From: an uncultured Actinomycetes bacterium
Lineage (GTDB): Bacteria; Actinomycetota; Coriobacteriia; Coriobacteriales; Atopobiaceae
NCBI GenBank assembly: GCA_900314645.1
Contig: OMWB01000009.1
Location: 1 to 64,000 of the forward strand
Reading direction: 5' to 3'
DNA: 64,000 bases
Part shown: positions 27,801 through 36,570 of the stretch, piece by piece
How the letters are laid out: every line of letters starts with the position of its first letter
How positions within the stretch are numbered: position 1 is the stretch's first letter
The notes under the pieces: model-generated
Database searches by the model: none
What the model saw: the letters and a program-made list of their open reading frames with translations, nothing else
Told to the model about the DNA's origin: nothing
Program-made: the position numbers and the translations under genes

Positions 27801-30521
27801 AACGGCGCCCCGATGCCCAAGAGCGACACCACGGTGACCATCACCAAGGCCGACGAGGCCACCAACTACACCAAGGCCTTCGGAGAGATCGCCTACGGCC
27901 TCGCGGACGCTGGCAAGACCTACGAGTACACCATCACCGAGACCCACAAGGGCGAGACCATCAACGGCATCACCTACGAGAGCAACGACTACGTCGCTAC
28001 TGTCAAGGTTTCCGACAACGGTGATGGCACCCTGAAGGTCGAGACGACGTACGAGCAGGGCAACATCTTCACCAACACGTACGGCTCCAAGGGCGAGGGC
28101 GAGATTCTGGTCCAGAAGGTCCTTCAGAACCGTGAGTGGACGGACGAGGACTCGTTCCAGTTCAGGATTTCTGCTGCTGCCGGCACTCCGCTTCCTGGCG
28201 CCAAGTCCATCACCATCACCAAGGCTGATGCAGCATCCAACTACACCAAGTCCTTCGGTAAGATCACCTTCACTGAGGCTGGCACCTACACCTACACCAT
28301 TACCGAGGTGCATGCTGGCGAAACCATCAATGGTGTTCACTACGATGAGAACACCCATACGGTGACAATCAAGGCAGTCGACGACGGCACTGGTAACATC
28401 ATTGCCGCCCCGGACAGCAGCCTCATCCAGACTACGAAGGTAACCAATACTTACGACGCGAAGGGCACTGGCACAATCGAGGTCAAGAAGAACTTCACCG
28501 GCCGCGAGTGGACCAACGACGACGTCTTCGAGTTCACGCTGACCGCGAAGACCGACGGCGCCCCGATGCCCACCAAGGACACCACGGTGACCATCACCAA
28601 GGCCGACGCAGAGGCTGGCTACACCAAGGCCTTCGGCGAGATCGCCTACGGCCACAGGGGCAAGACCTACGAGTACACCATCACCGAGACCAAGGGCAAC
28701 GCGGGCGGCGTCACCTACGACAGCACTACTCGCTCTGCCATCGTGAAGATTGCCGACAAGGGTAACGGCGAGCTGGATGTTCAGGTTACCTACGGTACGG
28801 GTGAGAACGTATTCAACAACACCTATGATGCCAAGGGTGAGGCGAACCTGTTCGCCACCAAGACCCTGAACATCATTGGTGAGACCGACAAGAAGCTCGA
28901 GGCTGGCGACTTCAGCTTCAAGCTCGAAGAGGTCGAAGGCCTCCACCTGCCCGACGCTGGCGTCACCCGTTCCAACGACGCTGACGGTAAGGTTGCCTTC
29001 CCGGCCATCGAGTACAAGCTTGAGGAGCTCGACTGGAACGCCGACAAGACCGCACGCGTGGCCACCGACTTCCACTACACCATCAAGGAGATCGTCCCGG
29101 CTGATGCTGTGAACGAGGCTGGCGAGAAGTACTCCGAGGCAGCAGACAAGACTGGCGTCTTCATGCTGGACGACGTGTACTACTCCGAGCAGAAGCAGGA
29201 TCTGACCATCACCGTGTCTGACAACGGCGACGGCACCCTGGGCATCAAGTACAACGGCAAGGACACCTTCGAGGGCTTCGACTTCACGAACGAGTACTTC
29301 GAGGCTACGGCTCACGTCGAGTTCGACAAGCTCTACTACGGCGAGGGCGGAGTGTTCACCTTCCGTATGACCCCGGCCAAGGCTGATGGCACTCCCGCTG
29401 AGGGCACGAGCCTTGCCGACATGGAAGCCACCAAGCTGGTCTACAGCGACCTGCAGCACCTGCAGTGGAAAGAGACCATCCCGTCTGGCGTCCAGACGCC
29501 CGTCAGCAGCCGCAACGTCACGTTCGAGAAGGTCGGTACGTACTACTACCTGATCAGCGAGGTTACTAGCAACGACGCCATCGATTACGACGAAGCCACC
29601 CTGCTCGCCACCATCGTGGTTGACAAGGATGCCAAGGCTACGGTGAGCTACAAGCTCAGCGAGTACGCTGGTGCGCCGTTCGAGGACATCGACGACTCTG
29701 ACGCCGTGTTCTACAACAACGGTCTGGTCACCATGGGCTTCCGCTCCGCGGCCATGCGCCACACCAACAACAGCGAGAAGCTCGCGACCTTCCAGCCCGA
29801 GATCCGCAAGGTCCTCGAGAACGGTACGCTCCAGAAGGATGAGTTCAGCTTCTCCATCTACGCTGGCGACACCGCTACCGGCACGCCGCTCGAGACCGTG
29901 ACCAATGACGAGAACGGCCTGGTCCGCTTCAGCGTCATCAGGTACGACCTGCCCAAGAGCGACAACGACGAGAACATCTACACCCAGACCTACACCTACA
30001 CCATCGTTGAGAACGCTGGCGCCGACGACACGATCATCTATAGCCAGGAGCAGATCAAGCTTACGGTGAAGGTTGCCGAGAGCACCGAGAACAACGATCT
30101 GGTTGCCACGGGCGTCTACACGCAGGGTGGCCAGGAGGTTACGGTCCCGACCATTACTAACCACTACAAGTACATCAGGATTCACGCTACCAAGTACAGC
30201 CGTGAGGACCTTGAGAACGGCATCAAGACGCCGCTCGTGGGCGCTCACTACGGCCTGTGGATGGTCAACCCTGACGGCGACGACGTGTACCTGGGCAACC
30301 AGACCTCTGACGAGGGCGGCAACCTGTACTACGACATCCCGACGGTTGAGGGCAACGTGTACTACTTCAAGGAGGAGTACGAGCCGCCCAAGGGCCACCT
30401 GGTTGACCCGTATCCCACCGATTACTTCACCCTGGTGATTGGTGACGGCGAGTTCAGCCTCAAGTACTTCGCAAGCTACGAAGAGGCTATTGGTTACACC
30501 ACGAGCGATATCAACGGCTAG
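18835..30521 (+). CDS. Giant adhesin/pilin-like protein with about 13 Spy0128-type isopeptide repeats (frameshift near 27533)
   Basis: A secreted protein of about 3,895 residues if the frameshift is repaired. Signal peptide FLSVLLVVAMVLQTSPLAYA; then a P/E/T-rich stretch; a large region (about residues 170-1,480) of Ig-like and D2-like domains; Cna-B domains near 1,495 and 1,630; then from residue 1,732 (base 24028) thirteen repeats of 119-127 residues of the streptococcal pilin isopeptide-linker type. Each repeat has the K of VKK/VQK-x-L, the E of YTITE and the N of NTY expected to form Lys-Asn bonds. Three more diverged repeats and one Cna-B follow. No LPXTG or membrane helix ends it. Near 27533 a deletion of about 10 or 16 bases shifts the frame, giving a stop at 27735. 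The ATG at 18835 has GGGGGAG before it. Confidence 0.85.
24028..28839 (+). repeat. Thirteen coding repeats of about 360-380 bases
   Basis: Repeat starts are near 24028, 24403, 24763, 25129, 25507, 25885, 26242, 26602, 26980, 27349, 27715, 28096 and 28465. Units 8, 10, 11 and 13 (the FTGREWTNDD group) are almost identical at DNA level over about 180 bases, which suggests recent duplication or gene conversion and makes the locus hard to assemble from short reads. Confidence 0.85.
27531..27545 (+). other. Frameshift/deletion point in the giant adhesin
   Basis: Sister repeats read GGCCTTGCGGACGCTGGCAA before GACCTACGAG (26782, 27898) or GGCCACAGGGGCAA before it (28651). Here GGCC is joined directly to GACCTACGAG. 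The lengths from GGCC to GAG are therefore 30, 24 and 14 bases; only the 14-base form breaks the frame. Confidence 0.75.
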
Positions 30522-30546
30522 CAGAAAGCAAGAAAGGAGAACGAAG

Positions 30547-31227
30547 ATGCAGAAGTTCAGACACATGCGCTTAGCAGCTGCGCTTGTTGCGATGATCGCT
30601 ATTGTTGTTGCGCTGCTGGCCCCTGGTGCGGCTCTGGCCGACGAGAACACCGTAACTCTTGAATACGAGCCCACCGAGAACCCCGTGGCTGACAACGTGA
30701 CCCGTCTTGAGGTCAACAAGCTGCGCGCCGACACGCACGACTACGTCGAGGGCGCCCACATGGTCATCTATCCCGAGGGCGATCCCAACAACATCGTGGC
30801 GGAGTGGGTTACCGCAACCTCTATGTACGAGCTCGCTCGCGTGCTGGACATCAACACTCCGTATGTCCTGCATGAGGTCTCGGCTCCCGAGGGCTACGGC
30901 CTGGCGGAAGACGTCGTCTTCGAGCTGTACTCTGAGAACTTCAACACCACCGGTAGGATCCTCTCTGGTGACGCCAACGGTAACGCCGAGTTCGAGATCA
31001 TCTCTGGCTCCGGCCCCGAGCAGGCATTCGTCATCAACATGTATGACCCGATCAAGCCGCGTGAGGAAGAGCGTGAGATCCACAAGCAGCGCGAGGTCGA
31101 GCGCCCCAGGCAGGAGACCCTGCCCAAGACTGGCGATCTCTTCAACCAGCCGCTGTTCTACGGCCTGTTGGCTGCTGGTGTGGCTGCGGTAGGCTACGGC
31201 ATCTACATGCGTCGTAAGGCACAGTAG
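30547..31227 (+). CDS. LPKTG wall-anchored protein with one Cna-B domain
   Basis: A sortase substrate of 226 residues and the likely wall-linked partner of the giant protein. It has a signal peptide (LAAALVAMIAIVVALLAPGAALA), one Cna-B domain with the K of TRLEVNKL, an E-box (YVLHEVSAPEGY) and a closing N (FVINMYD), then a charged stretch and the sorting signal LPKTG at 192-196 followed by a hydrophobic segment and RRKAQ. GAAAGGAGAACGAAG precedes the ATG. It lies 25 bases after the giant gene and ends at a strong terminator, so operon 1 stops here. No sortase gene is in the window. Confidence 0.88.
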   Translation: MQKFRHMRLAAALVAMIAIVVALLAPGAALADENTVTLEYEPTENPVADNVTRLEVNKLRADTHDYVEGAHMVIYPEGDPNNIVAEWVTATSMYELARVLDINTPYVLHEVSAPEGYGLAEDVVFELYSENFNTTGRILSGDANGNAEFEIISGSGPEQAFVINMYDPIKPREEEREIHKQREVERPRQETLPKTGDLFNQPLFYGLLAAGVAAVGYGIYMRRKAQ

Positions 31228-31249
31228 ACCTAGCTAGCCACAAGGCGAC

Positions 31250-31288
31250 AAAGGCGCCCCTCGGACATCGTCCGGGGGGCGCCCCTTT
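31250..31288 (+). terminator. Rho-independent terminator of surface operon 1
   Basis: A 14-bp stem (31253-31266 with 31270-31283, one T.G pair) with a 3-base loop is followed by CCTTTTGT. Confidence 0.88.
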
Positions 31289-31463
31289 TGTATAAGAAGA
31301 CGAACAACGAGAGTTGTGAAGGCTTTATGGAGAAACGACAGGCAGTCCCAGAAGGAGGGCGTGAAAGCCGCCTGATGCGTGCCGCTATATAGCTGATTTG
31401 TGCTTTCGATAGAGAAAGCTGTCATGCAGTTACACAGAAATGCTGTGCATTGATAACTCGTTC

Positions 31464-31537
31464 ATTAAGGAATTGATGTTTCGATTCTATGCACTTACAG
31501 CAAAATGCAAAGGTCAATAGCGTTGCGCTTTTGCGCT
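31464..31537 (+). promoter_or_regulatory. Bipartite upstream element shared by the two surface operons, copy 2
   Basis: ATTAAGGAATTGATG (31464-31478) and AGCGTTGCGCTTTTGCGCT (31519-31537) with the same 55-nt spacing as copy 1. It ends 88 bases before the signal peptidase start, suggesting that this is promoter or 5' leader sequence. Confidence 0.7.
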
Positions 31538-31624
31538 TTTCACTTCGTATATTTACCTCATAAAACGGCTAACAGAACCGCCAAGCTGCGGTCAGACGAG
31601 AAGCAACACGAAGGAGGTGCACGG

Positions 31625-32215
31625 ATGGCAGAGAACGCGCCCGCGACTTACGAGGTGCTGGACGAGAGCCTGCTTGAGCAGGAGCTGAAGCGCGTTAAGC
31701 ACCGGAGCCGTTGGTTCTCGGTTTTGCGATCCACCATCTTCAGTCTCATCGTGGTGGCGGCCGTCGCAGTCATCCTGGCCATGCTGGTGCTGCCGGTCCT
31801 CCAGATCACCGGCACGTCCATGACAGAGACCCTCAACGACGGCGACATCGTCGTGTCCCTGCGTGGCTCCGGCTACAAGCAGGGTGACGTCATCGCCTTC
31901 TACTACAACAACAACATCCTCATCAAGCGCGTCATCGCGCGCACCGGCCAGTGGGTGAACATCGACGAGGACGGCACGGTCTACGTGGACAACGTCAAGC
32001 TCGACGAGCCCTACATTACAGAGAAGGCCCTGGGCGACTGCGACATCACCCTCCCGTACCAGGTGCCCGACGGCCGAATCTTCGTGATGGGCGACCATCG
32101 CAGCACTAGCCTCGACTCCCGCTCGACTGCCCTCGGCTGCATCAGCGAGGACATGGTGGTCGGAAAGCTCCTGTTCAGAGTGTGGCCCCTACCCGACTTC
32201 GGGGTCATCAAATAG
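31625..32215 (+). CDS. lepB: Signal peptidase I of the surface/pilus operon
   Basis: A membrane-bound serine protease of 196 residues that removes signal peptides. One membrane helix (about residues 37-60) precedes the catalytic Ser65 in GTSMTETL and the general base Lys101 in IKRVIARTGQ; the box GDHRSTSLDSR is also present. The Ser-Lys pair is the canonical bacterial type, not the archaeal/SipW Ser-His type. Its place as first gene of operon 2 resembles the SipA/LepA genes of streptococcal pilus islands, where a dedicated signal peptidase-like protein helps pilus assembly. AAGGAGGTG precedes the ATG. Confidence 0.92.
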   Translation: MAENAPATYEVLDESLLEQELKRVKHRSRWFSVLRSTIFSLIVVAAVAVILAMLVLPVLQITGTSMTETLNDGDIVVSLRGSGYKQGDVIAFYYNNNILIKRVIARTGQWVNIDEDGTVYVDNVKLDEPYITEKALGDCDITLPYQVPDGRIFVMGDHRSTSLDSRSTALGCISEDMVVGKLLFRVWPLPDFGVIK

Positions 32216-32308
32216 TGGCTCTAAACGGCAACGTTTGGAATAGCAAGGAATTGTCAGCAAACAAGGTACGTACTCACAAGAAGCAAGCACCACAAGAGAG
32301 GAAATGAG

Positions 32309-33970
32309 ATGAAGCACCTGAAGCACATTTTGGCCGCAGCACTGACCATGCTGGTCGCGCTTGCGGTTGCCGTTCCGGCTTTCGCAGCTACGGCGCACAG
32401 CATCACCGTGGAGAACACGAACGACAGCATCAGCATCAATGGCCACACCTACAGTGCGTACAAGCTCTTTGACTCGACGCATCAGGGTACTGCCTACTCT
32501 TACACCATGAGCACCTCCAACCAGTTCTATAGCGCTGACCTGATTGCAGAGCAGGCTCCTGCTGAGGGTTCCCTCCCTGCGCTGCTGAAGCAGTACTTTG
32601 ACTTTGCCGCTGTGCCTGGCGATGCTACGAAGATCAACGTTGCTCCCAAGGACGGCTTTGACGCTCGCGCCTTCGCCGACGCCATCCAGCCGTTTCTTGC
32701 AGATATGAGCGCCAGCGCCACGAGCCCCGAAGCTGAAAACGAGCAGGCAGTCATCACGCTCCCCGATGACGATGCTGGCCAGGGATACTACATTGTGACT
32801 GGCGATGCGGTGCCTACCGATCCCAACAGCCAAGAGACTGTTGTCTCCGCCGTGATCCTCACCAACGAGGACCCCGCCCAGACCGTCAAGCCCAAGGCTG
32901 GCATCCCGACTCTTGACAAAAAGGTTACCGGGGTTACCGAGGATACCGCTGTGGTCGAAGGTGCCGTGCTTGATGACAATGGACAGGCTGCCGTTGCCAA
33001 GGTCGGCTCCACCGTGTCCTACGAGATTGACTCCATCGTTCCCGACCTGACGGGCTACACCACGTACACCTTCAAGCTCAGCGACACGATTAGCGCTGGC
33101 CTCAGCTACGTCAAGGACAGCTTTGAGCTCAAGATTGGCGACAACACCGTTGATATCGACCCTGTCTTCGCAGACGGCGACAAGAGCTTCACGCTCACCA
33201 TCGACTACGGCATCCTGAAGGAGAGCGCCACGGGCGCAGCGATCACCTTGACCTACGACGCTACGGTCAACTCCGAAGCGCTGACTTATGACTACGAGAA
33301 GAACACTGCGAAGCTCGAGTACTCCAGCAATCCTTACAGCAGCGAAACGAATGAAACTCCCGTTAAGACGACCTACATCCTCGACATCAACATCGACGTG
33401 CTGAAGGTCAACAACAGCCAGGAGAATCTCGACGGCGCTGAGTTCAAGCTCTATCGTGAGGTCACGACCGGTGAGGGCGATGAGGCTCAGACTACCAAGG
33501 AGTTCTACAAGTGGGCCGACAACAAGGTGACTTGGGTCGCGGAGGAAGAAGCTGAGGTCTTCGTGACCGATACCAATGGTAACCTCACGCAGAAGGTGAG
33601 CGGCCTTGACCAGGGCACCTACTTCCTGCTCGAGACCAAGGCCCCGACCGGCTATAACCTGCTCGTTGCGCCTGTTGCGGTGAATATCGTTGCGACTGAG
33701 GCCGCGGACGGCAACAGTGTTACCTACACGGCAAAGTTTGACGACGCGGACGCAATCGTGACCAATGGCACGGTTGACCTTACTACGGCACAGCAGGACT
33801 CGGCGAAGCAGCCTGTTGCTACCGGCACCATCGTGAACCACACCGGCACTGAGCTTCCCTCCACCGGTGGCATCGGTACCACGATCTTCTACGTGGTCGG
33901 CGGCGCAATGGTCATCACCGCAGCCGTGCTGCTCATCACCAAGCGTCGTATGTCCAAGCTCGACAAGTAG
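32309..33970 (+). CDS. LPSTG-anchored pilin backbone-like protein (D2 isopeptide domain)
   Basis: A major-pilin-like protein of 553 residues. It has a signal peptide (LAAALTMLVALAVAVPAFA), an N-terminal domain (residues 25-190), a putative pilin motif region KPKAGIPTLDKKV near 195, a D2-type fimbrial isopeptide-formation domain (TTYTFKLSDTISAGLSYV), a C-terminal Cna-B domain with K of NIDVLKVN and E-box YFLLETKAPTGY near 441-452, and the sorting signal ELPSTG (LPSTG 516-520) with a hydrophobic helix and KRRMSKLDK. This is the SpaA/FimA arrangement of sortase-assembled pili. It lies 93 bases after the signal peptidase gene, and GAGAGGAAATGAG precedes its ATG. Confidence 0.9.
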   Translation: MKHLKHILAAALTMLVALAVAVPAFAATAHSITVENTNDSISINGHTYSAYKLFDSTHQGTAYSYTMSTSNQFYSADLIAEQAPAEGSLPALLKQYFDFAAVPGDATKINVAPKDGFDARAFADAIQPFLADMSASATSPEAENEQAVITLPDDDAGQGYYIVTGDAVPTDPNSQETVVSAVILTNEDPAQTVKPKAGIPTLDKKVTGVTEDTAVVEGAVLDDNGQAAVAKVGSTVSYEIDSIVPDLTGYTTYTFKLSDTISAGLSYVKDSFELKIGDNTVDIDPVFADGDKSFTLTIDYGILKESATGAAITLTYDATVNSEALTYDYEKNTAKLEYSSNPYSSETNETPVKTTYILDINIDVLKVNNSQENLDGAEFKLYREVTTGEGDEAQTTKEFYKWADNKVTWVAEEEAEVFVTDTNGNLTQKVSGLDQGTYFLLETKAPTGYNLLVAPVAVNIVATEAADGNSVTYTAKFDDADAIVTNGTVDLTTAQQDSAKQPVATGTIVNHTGTELPSTGGIGTTIFYVVGGAMVITAAVLLITKRRMSKLDK

Positions 33971-34013
33971 AAGCTAGCCGAACTGGCAAGGCGTTAGCAC
34001 TTCGCACTACCGT

Positions 34014-34046
34014 GCCCGGGGCGGGCAGTCCCGCCCCGGGCATCTT
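34014..34046 (+). terminator. 12-bp stem-loop after the pilin gene (terminator or attenuator)
   Basis: Bases 34014-34025 pair exactly with 34030-34041 around CAGT. The tail ATCTTCT has few T, so termination may be partial. This would make the pilin more abundant than the downstream minor proteins. Confidence 0.65.
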
Positions 34047-34124
34047 CTAAAACTGCAGGCTGATGAGAGCGTACGAGCGCTGCCATGAGCTTACAGAGCC
34101 CATTGAGAAGCAGGCGGGGGAACC

Positions 34125-35291
34125 ATGGAAAGGATTAAGGTCAGGTTCAGTGTGCTGACCATGGCGTTTGCCGTGATGGTGGCGCTCGGCCTGTTTTGTG
34201 TGGCGGTAGCCCGAGCTGACGAGGACTATGTGTTCACGCTGACGGTGAACCCGGCCGATGGGGTGTCCAGTGCCGTTTCGGCTGATCTGGACCAGGCCGA
34301 GGTCACGCTGGACGTGTACAAGCTCGCCGATGCGATCTATGAGGCGGACGAGGGCGGTTCTGGCTATGACACCTACCGCTACGAGAATTGGGCAGAGGGC
34401 TTTGACACTATTGCGACGCACTTCGCGGCCGTCTCCCAGAACCGTGAGAGCATGGCGGAGGACTGGCAGGGGCTCTACGCCGAGACCGTACAGGCAGTGA
34501 TCGAGAGCAGCATGGAGCCCTATACGAGCGGGCCGTTTGGCGAGCTCACCCTCTATGACAAGGGCCTCTATCTGGTGATGGCCCACGGTTACGTTCCCGC
34601 CGACGGAGCCCCGTATGACGCCCAGAAGGGCTTTGCGGGCGTGGCGTACGGCGACTACCTGTGCTTCCTCTTCCCACCCACCATGGTCGCCGCTCCCACC
34701 AAGTGGGCTGACGCCGAGGGCAGCATGTCTGGCGTCATCTATACCGACTGGGATTACGGCGAGTGGCACGACGATGCGGCGATCTACCTCAAGTCTTCCT
34801 ATGAGCCGCTCTATGGCAGCCTGCGCATCGACAAGGCCGTTGAGGGCTATAGCGGCGAAGAGACCACGTTTGTGTACCGCATTGCCGACGTTGAGACCGA
34901 CGGCAAGATATACGAGAACTTCGCGGCCATTACGGTCAACGGCGATGGCGCGGGCTCTACCGTAGTGACGCACATCCCCGCGGGCCTTGAGGTGCAGGTG
35001 ACTGAGGAGTACACCGGCGGCCGCTACCAGCTTGCGAGTGAGAACAGCCAGAAGGCAACCATCGTCTCTGACGTAGCGGTAAACCGCAGCGAGGATGACG
35101 AGGTAACCATGGCGTCCGTGGCGTTCACCAACGAGCCCAACGGCAACCACCCCGGTGGTGGCCATGGCATCGAGAACCACTACAGCTTCACGCCCGATGG
35201 CACAGGCATTGGCGTGGGTGGAGACTTTGGCAGCCCCACGCCCTCGCCCGAGAAGCCCTTCCGGGGCGACAACGTCACACCGCAGGAATAG
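34125..35291 (+). CDS. Secreted protein of the pilus operon, unknown function
   Basis: A 388-residue exported protein with a signal peptide (MAFAVMVALGLFCVAVARA). Residues about 25-220 resemble the N-terminal region of SpaA-type pilins (LDVYKLADAIYEADEGG, then a KGLYLVMAHGY strand). Residues about 228-340 look like one Spy0128/Cna-B-like domain (GSLRIDKAVEGYSGEETTFVYRI with VQVTEEYTGGRYQL and FTNEP). A glycine/proline-rich tail follows. There is no LPXTG or C-terminal helix, so it must be released or attached through another subunit. The start has GGGGGAACC before it. It is followed after 12 bases by a TasA-like gene. Confidence 0.65.
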   Translation: MERIKVRFSVLTMAFAVMVALGLFCVAVARADEDYVFTLTVNPADGVSSAVSADLDQAEVTLDVYKLADAIYEADEGGSGYDTYRYENWAEGFDTIATHFAAVSQNRESMAEDWQGLYAETVQAVIESSMEPYTSGPFGELTLYDKGLYLVMAHGYVPADGAPYDAQKGFAGVAYGDYLCFLFPPTMVAAPTKWADAEGSMSGVIYTDWDYGEWHDDAAIYLKSSYEPLYGSLRIDKAVEGYSGEETTFVYRIADVETDGKIYENFAAITVNGDGAGSTVVTHIPAGLEVQVTEEYTGGRYQLASENSQKATIVSDVAVNRSEDDEVTMASVAFTNEPNGNHPGGGHGIENHYSFTPDGTGIGVGGDFGSPTPSPEKPFRGDNVTPQE

Positions 35292-35303
35292 GGAAGGTGC
35301 GGC

Positions 35304-35873
35304 ATGAGAAAGAGTAGCGTTTACGCGGCCGCCCTTGGCGTTGCGACGGCCCTTGGCGTGGTGGCGGCCCTGCTGCTGTGCATGGCCACAGTAAGGCCTA
35401 CACCCGCATGGGCGTACTTCACAGACTCGCACGAGACCGAGGGCGGTATTCGCATTGCTGTGAAGCCCACCTCTGACATCGAGGAAGAGTTCGACGGCAA
35501 CGTGAAGCACGTGTACATCCGCAACATGTCCGAGGACGTGCCCCTCTGGGTGCGTGCCCGTGCGTACGTGGCAAACGGGCAGCTGAGCTATATCGGCAAC
35601 GATCCCGACGCTGGCGGCAGCTGGTTTGATGGTGGCGATGGCTGGTGGTACTGGGGCCAGGCCCTTATGCCAGGCGAGCACTCAGAGGAGCTGCGCGTCG
35701 AGATGGCCCTAAAGCTCAGCGAAAGCACCACCATCAACTACCCGGATGGCACGAGCGAGACTTTTGTGGTGACGGACCACACCGACGAGAACACCAACGT
35801 CGTGGTGGTGTATGAGGCCGTGCCCGTCCAAGGCGACAACCCGCAGGACGCCGACTGGCGTCTGGCTTCGTAG
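35304..35873 (+). CDS. TasA/CalY-like exported protein
   Basis: A 189-residue secreted protein with a long signal region ending in the AYFTDSHE sequence, which is typical of the TasA/camelysin-like alternate-signal exported family. The mature part (IAVKPTSDIEEEFDGNVKHVYIRN, VPLWVRARAYV) has the beta-sandwich pattern of that family, whose members form biofilm fibres or fibre accessory subunits. No transmembrane anchor follows. It sits between two other small exported proteins, with gaps of 12 and 18 bases, so it is translated from the same message. Assignment rests on the signal motif and overall pattern. Confidence 0.65.
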   Translation: MRKSSVYAAALGVATALGVVAALLLCMATVRPTPAWAYFTDSHETEGGIRIAVKPTSDIEEEFDGNVKHVYIRNMSEDVPLWVRARAYVANGQLSYIGNDPDAGGSWFDGGDGWWYWGQALMPGEHSEELRVEMALKLSESTTINYPDGTSETFVVTDHTDENTNVVVVYEAVPVQGDNPQDADWRLAS

Positions 35874-35891
35874 GAAAGGGGAGTGAAGAGC

Positions 35892-36557
35892 ATGAAGAAA
35901 CTGCTTAGCACGCCCCTAGCCATCGCGGTCTTGCTGGTGCTGGCCGTGGGCCTCATTGGCTATGGTGGCATCAACGCGGTGGCCGCGGCCCCGCGCATCC
36001 AGTCCAACCTCTTTGGTGCCGAGGTCGAGCTCACCGACATCAGTACCTCGCTGGTAGAGACCAACGCGGGTCACGAGAAGAAGACGGTTGCCTCCGCCGA
36101 CGTCACCGAGCCGCTGCTTGAGGGGCTCGTGCCCGAGGGCGAGGTCTTCCAGGCGGGCGCTACGTACGCCGAGGAGTTGGCGGTTGCCAACGACGGCGAC
36201 ATTCCGCAGTACGTGCGCGTGACGGTCTTCCGCTATTGGACCGACGACAACGGCAAAGACGTCAGCCTTGACCCAGGCCTGATTGACATCGCGTGGAACG
36301 AGGGACCTTGGGTGATCGACACGGCAGCCTCTACGGACGAGCGCGTGGTGCTCTACTACCAGAGCATCCTTGCCCCCGGTGACACGAGCGAGGCGCTGAC
36401 GAAGAGCGTCACCATTAGCCCGAACGTGCTGGCCGCGATGACCGAGGGCGAGTACCGCTACGATGGCGTGACGTTCCACGTGAAGGCGCGCGTCGACGCC
36501 GTGCAGGATCACAACGGCACCCAGGCCATGACTGGCGCCTGGGGCAGGACCATCTAG
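35892..36557 (+). CDS. Second TasA/CalY-like exported protein
   Basis: A 221-residue exported protein with an N-terminal hydrophobic segment (PLAIAVLLVLAVGLIGYGGI) and a mature beta-rich part. The segment EELAVANDGDIPQYVRVTVF is the same kind of pattern seen in the preceding TasA-like protein (charged polypeptide with conserved YVRV strand). It has no wall anchor. The start at 35892 has GGAAAGGGGAGTG before it. It lies 18 bases after its neighbour and 13 bases before the VQTGD protein. An alternative is an unrelated secreted Ig-like protein. Confidence 0.55.
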   Translation: MKKLLSTPLAIAVLLVLAVGLIGYGGINAVAAAPRIQSNLFGAEVELTDISTSLVETNAGHEKKTVASADVTEPLLEGLVPEGEVFQAGATYAEELAVANDGDIPQYVRVTVFRYWTDDNGKDVSLDPGLIDIAWNEGPWVIDTAASTDERVVLYYQSILAPGDTSEALTKSVTISPNVLAAMTEGEYRYDGVTFHVKARVDAVQDHNGTQAMTGAWGRTI

Positions 36558-36570
36558 GGGAGGCAGTGCG

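Larger units (their letters stand above)
31228..31624. other. 396-base region between surface operons 1 and 2
   Basis: It contains the operon 1 terminator (31250-31288), an AT-rich stretch with no recognised gene, and the bipartite upstream element of operon 2 (31464-31537). Confidence 0.7.

Noticed and set aside
31625..32215. Sortase
   Set aside because: The Ser65-Lys101 pair and the GDHRSTSLDSR box identify signal peptidase I; the sortase TLxTC motif is absent, and it was not seen elsewhere in the window.
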